From positions 5,452,001 to 5,516,000 of the forward strand of contig NZ_CP040272.1 in assembly GCF_013393905.1 (NCBI RefSeq): 64,000 nucleotides of DNA. Direction: 5' to 3'. The notes beneath the pieces were generated by a model. That model was not told where the DNA came from and made no database searches. It saw nothing but the letters and a program-made list of their open reading frames with translations. This DNA is from Nostoc sp. C052. GTDB taxonomy: Bacteria > Cyanobacteriota > Cyanobacteriia > Cyanobacteriales > Nostocaceae. Of the stretch, positions 43,960-51,781 are shown piece after piece (position 1 is the first letter of the stretch; each line of letters opens with the position of its first letter). The position numbers and the translations under genes are program-made.

Positions 43960-44352
43960 TTACTGAACTGAGATTACTAATGAAACTGAGCCAGGATCAA
44001 CCCACTCATTTCCTTCGTAGTAGTCAAAGTGATTATGATAGCCTGATTCTGTACTATTGTCAAAATTAAACCAGTCTGCAAACACTTCCAGTTTCTCTGG
44101 TGTTCCTTCAATCTTTAAAGAACTGCCAGCAACCATAACTTTGAGAGAACAATCACTCTTACGAATGAGCAACGAATTTAAACAAGAATCATAAGGTGCT
44201 GGATCAACTTCATTGGCAGGAATACAAACTTGCACATCCTGAGCTTGAAGCAATTCAATAATCGATTGGCGAATGCTTCTCAAATCTCCCGGTGTACCTG
44301 ACAGATCAATCTCACCGCCATAATGGTTGTCACTAAAACGGATATGAATCAT
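43960..44352 (-). CDS. Hypothetical protein, possibly Imm32-like
   Basis: 130 residues when started at MIHIRFSDNHYGG (44352); an in-frame start 15 bases earlier is possible. The layout is a beta strand, then a segment DLSGTPGDLRSIRQSIIELL that looks like a helix over a sheet, and a C-terminal HNHFDYYEGNEWVDPGSVSL followed by a short strand. The HxHxDYYxGxxxxxPxSxxLV ending recalls the Imm32 immunity-protein family; this is from memory and tentative. No polymorphic toxin gene is adjacent. It sits beside the VWA remnant and the toxin-antitoxin pair. Confidence 0.5.
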   Translation of the reverse strand: MIHIRFSDNHYGGEIDLSGTPGDLRSIRQSIIELLQAQDVQVCIPANEVDPAPYDSCLNSLLIRKSDCSLKVMVAGSSLKIEGTPEKLEVFADWFNFDNSTESGYHNHFDYYEGNEWVDPGSVSLVISVQ

Positions 44353-44395
44353 ACTTGTCCATCTCAACCATCTATTGCCTTAAGCTAAATTTTTA

Positions 44396-44617
44396 CTATT
44401 CCTGTAAAACAGTCTTTGATACAATCCTAGTTTTCTTCAGGTCTGCTTCGGAAAGTTCTTCACCAGCTTGCAGGCGAGTGGCTGAAGTTTGCAACACTGT
44501 TGATGCACCTTTATCTCCTATTTGTAAAGCGGTTTTAGCTGCTGTTTGCAGCATCGTGGCTGCACCAGTGCGATCGCCTTGTTGCAATTTCGCCTCGGCT
44601 AACTGGGTTTGGCTATA
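44396..44617 (-). pseudogene. 3' remnant of a third VWA gene copy
   Basis: The last 60 or so codons of the VWA gene at 45264-46544 occur here again, almost unchanged (QQGDRTGAATMLQTAAKTAL, then LQIGDKGASTVLQTS, then SEADLKKTRIVSKTVLQE), together with a dozen bases beyond the stop. The match ends abruptly at about 44617 in CTGGGTTTGGCTATAC, where the full copy continues GCGATACTTGGC. Immediately beyond it lies the toxin gene stop. It has no start signal and no N-terminal VWA domain, so it is not a functional gene. Confidence 0.85.
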
Positions 44618-44624
44618 CCTTGCT

Positions 44625-45020
44625 TTACTTGAGGTCGGGAATTACCTGAATCAGTCCAGTATGGAAGGCTTTGTCGTAGGTGATCACAACTAAACTTTCG
44701 ATTTCAGCCTGAGCCATGATCATACGATCAAAGGGATCTCGGTGGGCGATCGGTAGGCTTCCTGCTCTGAGCGCATGGTCTGTGGTGATGGCAAGTTCGA
44801 TAAATTTAGCCTGATGCAATATCTGTGAATATTGCTCAACAAGTTGTTTGGCTTCGGGTAGTTTACCCATCCGGTATTTGGTGGCAATTTCCCAAGCGGA
44901 AGCACTGCTAACAATAATCCGATAATCTGGGTTGCGAATGATGTCTCGGCAGTCAGTGTGGAGTTTTGGGTCGTCAAAGAGCCACCACAGCAGAATATGG
45001 GTGTCGATGAGGTAGCTCAT
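44625..45020 (-). CDS. PIN-domain toxin (VapC-like)
   Basis: 131 residues from MSYLIDTHILLWWLFDDPKL. The PIN acidic residues are in order: Asp6 in YLIDTHIL, Glu in SSASAWEIATKYRMGKL, Asp in AHRDPFDRMIMAQA and Asp in VITYDKAFH. It is a ribonuclease expected to cleave RNA when freed from its antitoxin. The ATG overlaps the antitoxin stop as ATGA; an in-frame ATG six bases earlier is possible. It belongs to the branch of PIN proteins paired with DUF2281 antitoxins. It lies between the VWA remnant and the full VWA gene. Confidence 0.88.
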   Translation of the reverse strand: MSYLIDTHILLWWLFDDPKLHTDCRDIIRNPDYRIIVSSASAWEIATKYRMGKLPEAKQLVEQYSQILHQAKFIELAITTDHALRAGSLPIAHRDPFDRMIMAQAEIESLVVITYDKAFHTGLIQVIPDLK

Positions 45021-45217
45021 TCCCATTGCTGGAGTTCTTCTTCTGGCAGTGGTTCAAAGAAAGCATCGCCGAGTTGTCCTTTCAATAAACCAGGGGTGCG
45101 AGGTTGTGTACGTTCTTGACTTAAACCTAGCCGAAAGTAGTGAATTAGGTCATAAATTTCTGCTAGTTTGTCTTCAGGGATGTCTTGCAATTCTTGGACA
45201 ATCTTCTGGATAAGCAT
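45017..45217 (-). CDS. DUF2281-type antitoxin
   Basis: A small protein of 66 residues. The N-terminal helix-rich part (VQELQDIPEDKLAEIYDLIH) and the C-terminal GLLKGQLGDAFFEPLPEEEL tail are characteristic of DUF2281 proteins, which sit before PIN toxins and neutralise them. The C-terminal LPEEELQQWE would occupy the toxin active site by analogy. GAGAG lies a few bases before the ATG. Its stop overlaps the toxin start, so translation is coupled. Confidence 0.8.
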   Translation of the reverse strand: MLIQKIVQELQDIPEDKLAEIYDLIHYFRLGLSQERTQPRTPGLLKGQLGDAFFEPLPEEELQQWE

Positions 45218-45263
45218 AAGTCAAACTCTCTCTATACCCTTAATTAGCAACCTTCAATTTTTA

Positions 45264-46544
45264 CTATTCTTGTAAAACAGTCTTTGATACAATCCTAGTT
45301 TTCTTGAGGTCTGCTTCCGAAAGTTCTTCGCCAGCTTGCAGACGAGTAGCGGAAGTTTGCAACACTGTCGCTGCACCTTTATCTCCAATTTGTAAGGCGG
45401 TTTTGGCGGCTGTTTGCAACATCGTGGCTGCACCAGTGCGATCGCCTTGTTGCAATTTCGCCTCGGCTAACTGGGTTTGGCGATACTTGGCTAATGCTAA
45501 AATGGACTGTTGCACCTGGGGATTAGATGTCGGTTGATACGCCCGTACTACATCTGCATACACTGGCATCAAGGGCGAAAGTAAACCTTCTTCGTTAACC
45601 AATGGGTCATCGTAACGGATTTGCAGATGAGCGATCGCTTGTTTACCTTCTGGCAATTGTCCCAGATAAATGTTCGCTAAAACTACCCTTTCTACATCCT
45701 GCATCAAATCTCCCAAACGGATAGCAAAGCTACCATCGGCTTCGGATTCCACTGGTAACTCGATTGTATCTGGGGCAACTTGGGCAATGGGTTTCAATTC
45801 TGCTAGTCGGACATTGGGCACTAGAGATAACAGCAAGTAGGCATTAGTTAGCCCAATCGATTGAATCCGTCCAAACAGTCGGCTAAATTGCTCTACAGCT
45901 TGTTCAGGATGCTCAATATGGGCTAAAGTCCCACCACCGACATCGGCAATTTTTTCTAGCAAATCCTGATTCCAGCTATTACCAAATCCGAGAGTGTTGA
46001 TCGTTAGGTTCAGCTTGGCAGCCTTTTGTGCCAGTTTGAGACAGCGTTTGTTGTCGTCTCGCCCGATATCCCATTTCCAAATCCGCAAAGCGCTTTCACC
46101 ATGCCCATCTGTCAGCAAAAACGCCTGGGAAACAGCGCCTCTTGTCCCCTTCATCAGTTCTGTAATTCCCAGTTCCAAACCCTCAGCGATCGCAGTGCCG
46201 CCGCTAGCAGTCAGTTTGCTTTTTATTTGAGATTTGATGCTTTCGGGGTCTTCGATCGCTTGGTTCGGGATAATGACTTCCGCAGTGCCAGAAAAAGCCA
46301 CAACTGAGATGCGATCGCCTACTTTTAAGCGATCAATTAATCCTTCCACCGCCTGGATCACCGTTTTAATTGGGTGTCCATGCATGGAACCACTTCTATC
46401 CAAAATCAAGCAGAGATTAAGGGGGAGATTTTGGTCAAGCTCACCAGCGATCGCAAAAATCGTTATTGCTAGTTGACGTTGGCTACTTGTTTGAGCCACA
46501 TCAACATTATTGTCATTTAATGCCGAGAGCAATTTAACTTTCAT
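45264..46544 (-). CDS. VWA-domain protein, copy 2 of a tandem pair
   Basis: A protein of 426 residues with a von Willebrand A domain at about 40-225. The metal-ion-dependent adhesion site is intact (Asp49-x-Ser51-x-Ser53 in LILDRSGSMHG, then TASGGTAIAEGL, then LLTDGHGE). A beta-rich part follows, then a helical C-terminus (ILALAKYRQTQLAEAKLQQG and onward). It has no signal peptide or membrane helix and is probably cytoplasmic. It is about 70 percent identical by eye to the upstream copy and starts inside that copy's stop (ATGA). An insertion near 160-170 (SALRIWKWDIGRDD) distinguishes it from copy 1. The function is unknown. Confidence 0.85.
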   Translation of the reverse strand: MKVKLLSALNDNNVDVAQTSSQRQLAITIFAIAGELDQNLPLNLCLILDRSGSMHGHPIKTVIQAVEGLIDRLKVGDRISVVAFSGTAEVIIPNQAIEDPESIKSQIKSKLTASGGTAIAEGLELGITELMKGTRGAVSQAFLLTDGHGESALRIWKWDIGRDDNKRCLKLAQKAAKLNLTINTLGFGNSWNQDLLEKIADVGGGTLAHIEHPEQAVEQFSRLFGRIQSIGLTNAYLLLSLVPNVRLAELKPIAQVAPDTIELPVESEADGSFAIRLGDLMQDVERVVLANIYLGQLPEGKQAIAHLQIRYDDPLVNEEGLLSPLMPVYADVVRAYQPTSNPQVQQSILALAKYRQTQLAEAKLQQGDRTGAATMLQTAAKTALQIGDKGAATVLQTSATRLQAGEELSEADLKKTRIVSKTVLQE

Positions 46545-47797
46545 TGGGGAGGGGTATCTTGCAAAATTGTTTTGGAGACAATTCTGGTTTTCTTGCGATC
46601 GCTTTCCGATAAATCTCCACCAGATTGCAGTTGGGTGGCAGAAGTTTGCAACACCGTCGCTGCCCCAGTATCTCCCATTTGCAAGGCAGTTTTTGCAGCC
46701 GTTTGTAACATCGTCGCTGCACCAGAGCGATCGCCCTGTTGTAATTTCGTCTCGGCTAGCTGGGTTTGGCGATACTTTGCTAATGCTAAAATAGACTGTT
46801 GCACCTGGGGATTTAGGTCTGCTTGGTAATTTTTCACTACATGGGCGTAAACTGGGATATTTGGTGTAACTAAACCTACTTTGTTGGCAGATGGATCGTC
46901 GTAGCGGACTTGCACATTAGCGATCGCTTGTTCACCTGTTGGCAATTGTCCCAAATAAATATTAGCTAAGATTACCCGTTCTGCATCTTTCATTAAATCT
47001 CCCAACCGCACAGCGAAACGTCCATCAGCTTCTTGTTGCAGTGGTAACTCAATTGTGTCTGGGGAAACTTGAGCAACCGGTTTGAGTTCCGCTAGCCGGA
47101 CATTTGGCATTAGAGAGAATAACAGATAAGCGTTAGTCAATCCTACCGTTTGAATACGGCTGAACAGGCGGTTAAACTCTTCCACTGCCTGTTCGGGTTT
47201 TTGAATATAAGATAAAGTACCTAAACCAGCATCAGCAATTTTTTCTAAAACATCTTGGTTCCAATTGTCACCAAATCCCAAAGTGTTCAAAGTCAAGTTA
47301 TAGCTAGCAGCCAATTGAGCGAATTTTAAACAGCGATTGTTATCACCGTGTTCATTTTCCCCATCGGTTAAGAGAAAAGCTTGGGAAACAGTATCTTTTT
47401 TTCCTTTCGCCAACTCCTCAATCCCCAAGCGCAGTCCTTCATCAATGGAAGTTCCACCATCGGCGGCTAGCCGATTAATTTGCTGTTTAATTTTCTCTGG
47501 ATCTTCGACACTTTGATTGGATACTAAGACTTTGGCACGGTGATCGAAAACTACAACACTCAGGCGATCGCCAGGATTGAGTCTATCTACCAGACGATTC
47601 GCTGCTTTTTTGACCGTTTCTAGCGATCGCCCATTCATTGAACCACTATGATCGAGAATTAAGCATAAATTCAGGGGTACATGGCGGTCTTGATTTTCTG
47701 CGATCGCCGAAATCGAAACTCCTAACTGACGTTGACTGTTCAGTTGATTCGCGTCCAAATTACCATCATTCAAGGCAGGCTGCAAGCTAACCTTCAT
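46541..47797 (-). CDS. VWA-domain protein, copy 1 of a tandem pair
   Basis: A protein of 418 residues. The MIDAS is intact: Asp49, Ser51 and Ser53 in LILDHSGSMNG, Thr in AADGGTSIDEGL and Asp in LLTDGENEHGD. The C-terminal 80 residues are the same repeated helical tail as in the downstream copy (AKYRQTQLAETKLQQGDRSG, TALQMGDTGAATVLQ). It ends PPQ, and its stop overlaps the start of copy 2. First gene of the locus; the upstream gap leads to clpR on the opposite strand. VWA proteins of this kind are found near signalling genes, but their role is not established. Confidence 0.85.
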   Translation of the reverse strand: MKVSLQPALNDGNLDANQLNSQRQLGVSISAIAENQDRHVPLNLCLILDHSGSMNGRSLETVKKAANRLVDRLNPGDRLSVVVFDHRAKVLVSNQSVEDPEKIKQQINRLAADGGTSIDEGLRLGIEELAKGKKDTVSQAFLLTDGENEHGDNNRCLKFAQLAASYNLTLNTLGFGDNWNQDVLEKIADAGLGTLSYIQKPEQAVEEFNRLFSRIQTVGLTNAYLLFSLMPNVRLAELKPVAQVSPDTIELPLQQEADGRFAVRLGDLMKDAERVILANIYLGQLPTGEQAIANVQVRYDDPSANKVGLVTPNIPVYAHVVKNYQADLNPQVQQSILALAKYRQTQLAETKLQQGDRSGAATMLQTAAKTALQMGDTGAATVLQTSATQLQSGGDLSESDRKKTRIVSKTILQDTPPQ

Positions 47798-48035
47798 AAC
47801 TCAAAGTCCTTATTCAGGATATACATTTTAAAAAATAACTTCAAAGCACTACTTTAACTCTACGGAAAACCTATCTAACACAAATACACTAATATAATCA
47901 GAATATCTTAGAAGCCAAGCATTGGCAGATGCAAAGCCGCCTTCAGCATTAGGGAGAAATCCGCACCTTGAGGGAAGCGTGCATCGCGCTAGGATGTATT
48001 ACAGTTAACGGCATAGTTTCAGGCGATCAGTTGCT

Positions 48036-48698
48036 ATGGACATTTCCCCAATTAAGGCTGTTCAAGCCCCATATTACGGCGATAACTTTTACCGGACACC
48101 GCCGCCAGATTTACCTTCCCTGTTATTGAAGGAGCGAATTGTCTATATTGGGATGCCACTGGTGCCTGCTGTCACCGAATTAATCGTGGCCGAATTGCTG
48201 TTTTTGCAATCCGACGACCCGGAAAAACCGATTAAAATCTATATCAACTCCACCGGCACTTCCGGTTACAGTGGCGAACCCATTGGCTTTGAAACCGAAG
48301 CCTTCGCCATTTATGACACCATGAAATATATCAAGCCTCCTATCCATACCATCTGCGTCGGTTCCGCGATGGGTATGGCAGCAATGTTACTCAGTGCTGG
48401 TACAAAAGGTTGCCGTGCTAGTTTGCCTCACTCCTCAATTATCCTGCATCAGCCCAAGAGCTACGCCCAAGGTCAAGCAACGGATATTCAAATTCGCGCC
48501 AGGGAAGTTTTGGTAAATAAAGGGGCGTTAGTTGATATCTTACATCGCACCACTGGACAAGCCCCAGAAAAAATTACTAAAGACATGGATCGGCTGTTGT
48601 ATCTAACACCCTATGAAGCGAAGGAATACGGGCTAATTGACCGAGTTTTTGAAAAAGAAGAACTCGCAAATCCCCCACTCCCTGCCAGTGTCCTCTAG
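48036..48698 (+). CDS. clpR: ClpR, catalytically inactive Clp protease subunit
   Basis: ClpP-fold subunit of 220 residues. Against ClpP the Ser-containing AASMG is replaced: CVGSAMGMAAMLL has Gly113 where the catalytic Ser should be. The Asp (D171 of E. coli) is also lost, as the segment reads DMDRLLYLTPYEA. The His in IILHQP is kept. An insertion near 75-85 (TSGYSGEPIGFETE) is typical of cyanobacterial ClpR. It is expected to form mixed rings with ClpP3. A family B palindrome lies between it and the next gene, 114 bases downstream. Confidence 0.92.
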   Translation: MDISPIKAVQAPYYGDNFYRTPPPDLPSLLLKERIVYIGMPLVPAVTELIVAELLFLQSDDPEKPIKIYINSTGTSGYSGEPIGFETEAFAIYDTMKYIKPPIHTICVGSAMGMAAMLLSAGTKGCRASLPHSSIILHQPKSYAQGQATDIQIRAREVLVNKGALVDILHRTTGQAPEKITKDMDRLLYLTPYEAKEYGLIDRVFEKEELANPPLPASVL

Positions 48699-48723
48699 TT
48701 AGTGCTGAGTGCTGAGTGCTGAG

Positions 48724-48743
48724 AGACGCGATTAATCGCGTCT
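48724..48743. repeat. Perfect 20-bp palindrome, family B, between clpR and clpP3
   Basis: AGACGCGATT and AATCGCGTCT are exact reverse complements with no spacer. It is preceded by a tandem GTGCTGAGTGCTGAGTGCTG tract. It may form a hairpin in the polycistronic mRNA and alter the clpR/clpP3 ratio. Confidence 0.8.
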
Positions 48744-48812
48744 GTATAGGAGTTATGAGTTATTTCTAACTCTCTTGCCGCCCTAAATTATTAAAAACGG
48801 AGTAAGTAAGTT

Positions 48813-49424
48813 ATGCCTATAGGCGTTCCTAAAGTTCCTTACCGGATGCCCGGTGGGCAATATACAGATTGGATTAGCATCTACGATCGCCTTTACCGGG
48901 AACGAATTATTTTCTTGGGGCGAGATATTGATGATGAAATCGCCAATCAAATTATTGCTGTAATGCTGTATCTGGATTCAGACGATCCAGGTAAAGATAT
49001 TTATTTATACATCAATTCCCCCGGTGGAATGGTTACATCTGGCATGGCGATTTTTGACACCATGCAGCATATCAAATCAGATGTAGTAACTATTTGCGTA
49101 GGTTTAGCTGCTTCAATGGGGTCTTTCCTGCTGGCAGCTGGCACCAAAGGCAAACGGCTAGCATTGCCTCACTCACGGATTATGATTCACCAGCCTTCAG
49201 GTGGCACCCGTGGACAAGCAACCGATATCGAAATTGAAGCTAGAGAGATTCTACGGATTCGTCACCAGCTTAATGGCATCTATGCCGATAAAACAGGTCA
49301 GACCATAGAAAAAATTGAAAAAGATATGGATCGTGACTTTTTCATGTCTGCCGAAGAAGCAAAAGAATACGGTTTAATCGACCGTGTGATTGAAGAACGA
49401 ACCTCGGTAATAACTGGGGAGTAG
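48813..49424 (+). CDS. clpP3: ATP-dependent Clp protease proteolytic subunit (ClpP3)
   Basis: Serine protease subunit of 203 residues. The triad is complete: Ser101 in GLAASMGSFLL, His126 in RIMIHQPSGG and Asp175 in MDRDFFMSAEEA. The IGF-loop and handle regions are normal (FLGRDIDDEIANQII). It is the catalytic partner of ClpR; in cyanobacteria the two form a ring that works with ClpC. The clpR-clpP3 order fits the P3/R pair; the number 3 is inferred from that neighbourhood. Confidence 0.93.
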   Translation: MPIGVPKVPYRMPGGQYTDWISIYDRLYRERIIFLGRDIDDEIANQIIAVMLYLDSDDPGKDIYLYINSPGGMVTSGMAIFDTMQHIKSDVVTICVGLAASMGSFLLAAGTKGKRLALPHSRIMIHQPSGGTRGQATDIEIEAREILRIRHQLNGIYADKTGQTIEKIEKDMDRDFFMSAEEAKEYGLIDRVIEERTSVITGE

Positions 49425-49525
49425 GGAATAGGGAGTAGGGAATAGGGGGATGAGGGAGCAGGGGGAGCAAGGAGAGTAGGGAAAGAATTCTAAATCCCAG
49501 TTCCCAATCCCCACTCCCAACTCCC
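49422..49525. repeat. G-rich/C-rich hairpin repeat with heptamers
   Basis: A G-rich half of tandem TAGGGAATAGGGAGTAGGG-type units and GGGGGATGAGGGAGCAGGGG is followed by AAAGAATTCTAAAT and a C-rich half (CCCAGTTCCCAATCCCCACT). It begins at the clpP3 stop codon itself. The rest of the gap to the J-domain gene holds a tandem GCTGATAGCTGATAGC-type tract. Confidence 0.75.
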
Positions 49526-49649
49526 TTCTTTAAACAAACTGTCAACATTGAACTTTAAAAAAGCAAATTAGCCCTTATTATTAATAGTTCAGGCATAAAG
49601 CTGATAGCTGATAGCCTCTAGCTGCATATTCGATAGCTCATAGCTCAAG

Positions 49650-50273
49650 ATGGATCTTGGAGATTGCTACCGTTTATTGGGTTTAAGGTCGGGAGCTTCT
49701 TTTGCTGACATCAAAGCGTCTTATCGACGACTGGCGCAGCAATATCATCCCGATATCAACCCAGATGACAACAAAGCCAAAGATAAATTTATTGCCTTAA
49801 CAGAGGCTTACAAACTCCTGCTGACAGTAGTACTGCCAGAGGAAACTATTGCACATTCAAGTCAAGTGTCAACATCTGGGCGTGATGATGCCAAGGCAAC
49901 GCAGCGGCAGAAAACACCAGTAACAACGGTGACAAGTCAAGAATCAGGGAAACCAAAGCCGCCTAATCTGTTGGAAATAGAAGAACGGCTGAAGTGGAAG
50001 ACTTATGAGCAATTGCAGCGATTTTTGCAAGAAAGACGATTTCCGCAAGCGATCGCTCTGGCGGAAGCTTTAGCAGATCGGTTGTCAACAGATGCAGAAG
50101 TTCGCCAATGGCTAGCGATCGCTTATCAAATTTGGGGACGGGCGTTAATTTCGGAAAAACAGCTACTCAAAGCCAGAATTTATCTCAAAAAAGCTCTGAA
50201 GACAGACCCCCATAATAAAAGTCTCTGGTATGAAGTCCAGCGCGATTTTCAACGTTTAGAACAAATTTTTTAA
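49650..50273 (+). CDS. J-domain protein with helical C-terminal extension
   Basis: A protein of 207 residues. The J domain spans 1-60 with HPD intact (YRRLAQQYHPDINPDDNKAK), so it should stimulate a DnaK. A Ser/Thr-rich linker follows at about 75-105. Residues 110-205 form a helical region with TPR-like pairs (ERRFPQAIALAEALADRL, then QLLKARIYLKKALKTDPHNK). No Gly/Phe-rich or zinc-finger region is present, so it is a type III J protein with its own recruitment domain. It is a single gene. Confidence 0.88.
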   Translation: MDLGDCYRLLGLRSGASFADIKASYRRLAQQYHPDINPDDNKAKDKFIALTEAYKLLLTVVLPEETIAHSSQVSTSGRDDAKATQRQKTPVTTVTSQESGKPKPPNLLEIEERLKWKTYEQLQRFLQERRFPQAIALAEALADRLSTDAEVRQWLAIAYQIWGRALISEKQLLKARIYLKKALKTDPHNKSLWYEVQRDFQRLEQIF

Positions 50274-50346
50274 GGTTACAAACTTTTCAATCTCGTTTTC
50301 ATGTCTAAGAAAGAAATGCTTTTTGTTGCGGTTCTGCTGCTTAGAC

Positions 50347-50393
50347 GGAAGGCAGGAGCCTTCCAAAGGGCATTCCCAGTCGGAGACTGGGAA
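50347..50393. terminator. Pair of hairpins between converging genes
   Basis: GGAAGGC/GCCTTCC (50347-50364) and TTCCCAGTC/GACTGGGAA (50373-50393) each form a hairpin. They lie between the ends of the J-domain gene and the aminotransferase gene, which read toward each other, so they could end both transcripts. The second hairpin belongs to a GACTGGGAACGAG repeat type. It is not a CRISPR unit. Confidence 0.6.
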
Positions 50394-50443
50394 CGAGGTT
50401 ACGAATTATCTTCAATCCAAAATCTAAAATCTAAAATCCAAAA

Positions 50444-51646
50444 TTAGTTTCGCCATCCACGCAAGACTTTTCCCAAAACAGCAATTCCTTCGACAATCTT
50501 CTCTGTTGTTTGAAAGCTAAAAGCTAGTCTGATGGCATCATCTCCCTGACCATTGGCGTAGCAACGAGTTCCTGGCAGAAAGCTGATGCCATGTTCATTG
50601 GCAGCAGTTAGGAGTGCTTTGGCGCTGATATGTGGTGGCAATTTACACCAAACAAAAAAGCCTCCACCTGGTCGCAAAGCAACTACATCACTGGGAAACT
50701 CTTGAGCGATCGCTTCTAACAACAAATTACACTTATGGTTGTAACAGGCAATTAGCTCCTGAATGTGATGATCTAGTTTGCCTGTAGCACAGTAGCGGGC
50801 AACCACATGGCTGACAAATGGCCCCACAGGCCCCTCACTTTTGAACATTGCCAACCGCTCAATAATTGCTGGATCGCCACAAGCCCAGCCCAAGCGGATA
50901 CCAGGCGCAATAATTTTCGAGAAGGTACTCACGTATAAAACCCATCCTTCCTTGTCAAGGCTTGCTAGGGAGGGCACTATTTCTCCTTGGAAGCGCAAAT
51001 CGCTATAAGCATCATCTTCCACCACTAAAACTCCATATTCAGCCGCTAATGCTACCAATTTTTGGCGGCGAAATAACGGCATAGTAGCGCCCGTGGGATT
51101 ATGAAAAGTGGGGATAGTGTAAATAAACCGGGGTCGAATGCCCTGTTTTTTTAAATCGCTCAAAGTTTCTTCTAGGGCGTCTACATTCATTCCCATTTCA
51201 TCTACAGGAATGGTAATTAGGCGTGCGCCAGCCTGAACAAATCTACTAACTACTCCCAAAAAGGTTGGGCCTTCCACAATTACCACATCACCAGGTTCAA
51301 TAAATACATCTGGTAGCAAACCGAGAATCTGACCGGAACCGTAGCCAATAATCAAGCGATCGCGATCGGCAGGGATTCCTTGAGCCTGCAAGCGGAGGAT
51401 AATTTGCTCATACAATTGCGCTGAAGGTGGGCCGTAATTGAGAGCGATCGGAGCCTCTTCTGCCAGCACAGCCGCACTTGCAGTAGCCAAATCGGCATGG
51501 GGAAAGAGAATTGGGTCAGCTAAACCGTAGGCAAAGCTAACAGTAATAATTTTGGTTAACTCAGTGCCGTAAGTTGGTGGTGCAATTTTTCTCGCTCGTT
51601 CGGCGAATAAATCAGTAATTTGGTAAGCAGAAGTGGTAGAAGCCAT
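50444..51646 (-). CDS. PLP-dependent aminotransferase, LysN/2-aminoadipate type
   Basis: Fold-type I aminotransferase of 400 residues from MASTTSAYQITDLFAERA; an in-frame start 48 bases upstream adds an unlikely leader. Motifs: NYGPPSAQLYEQII, IIGYGSGQILGLL, NPTGATMPLFRR, VVEDDAYSDLRF (Asp and Tyr that contact PLP) and STFSKIIAPGIRLGW with the PLP-binding Lys. It is close to the MocR-derived and 2-aminoadipate aminotransferase group, which accept several amino acids. There is no DNA-binding domain, so it is an enzyme and not a MocR regulator. Single gene; the physiological substrate is not clear. Confidence 0.88.
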   Translation of the reverse strand: MASTTSAYQITDLFAERARKIAPPTYGTELTKIITVSFAYGLADPILFPHADLATASAAVLAEEAPIALNYGPPSAQLYEQIILRLQAQGIPADRDRLIIGYGSGQILGLLPDVFIEPGDVVIVEGPTFLGVVSRFVQAGARLITIPVDEMGMNVDALEETLSDLKKQGIRPRFIYTIPTFHNPTGATMPLFRRQKLVALAAEYGVLVVEDDAYSDLRFQGEIVPSLASLDKEGWVLYVSTFSKIIAPGIRLGWACGDPAIIERLAMFKSEGPVGPFVSHVVARYCATGKLDHHIQELIACYNHKCNLLLEAIAQEFPSDVVALRPGGGFFVWCKLPPHISAKALLTAANEHGISFLPGTRCYANGQGDDAIRLAFSFQTTEKIVEGIAVLGKVLRGWRN

Positions 51647-51781
51647 AAGCAATTCAAAATTGGGAGTCAGAATACAGAACACATAAAAAGGCAATTAGCG
51701 AAAAGTCATACGGATGTATTATTTCTTATAACATCATCACAAGTATCGTAAATTATTGATTGCTAGAACAAAATTACTATA

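Noticed and set aside
50347..50393. GACTGGGAACGAG hairpins as a possible CRISPR repeat
   Set aside because: Only one unit, no spacer-repeat periodicity and no cas genes.
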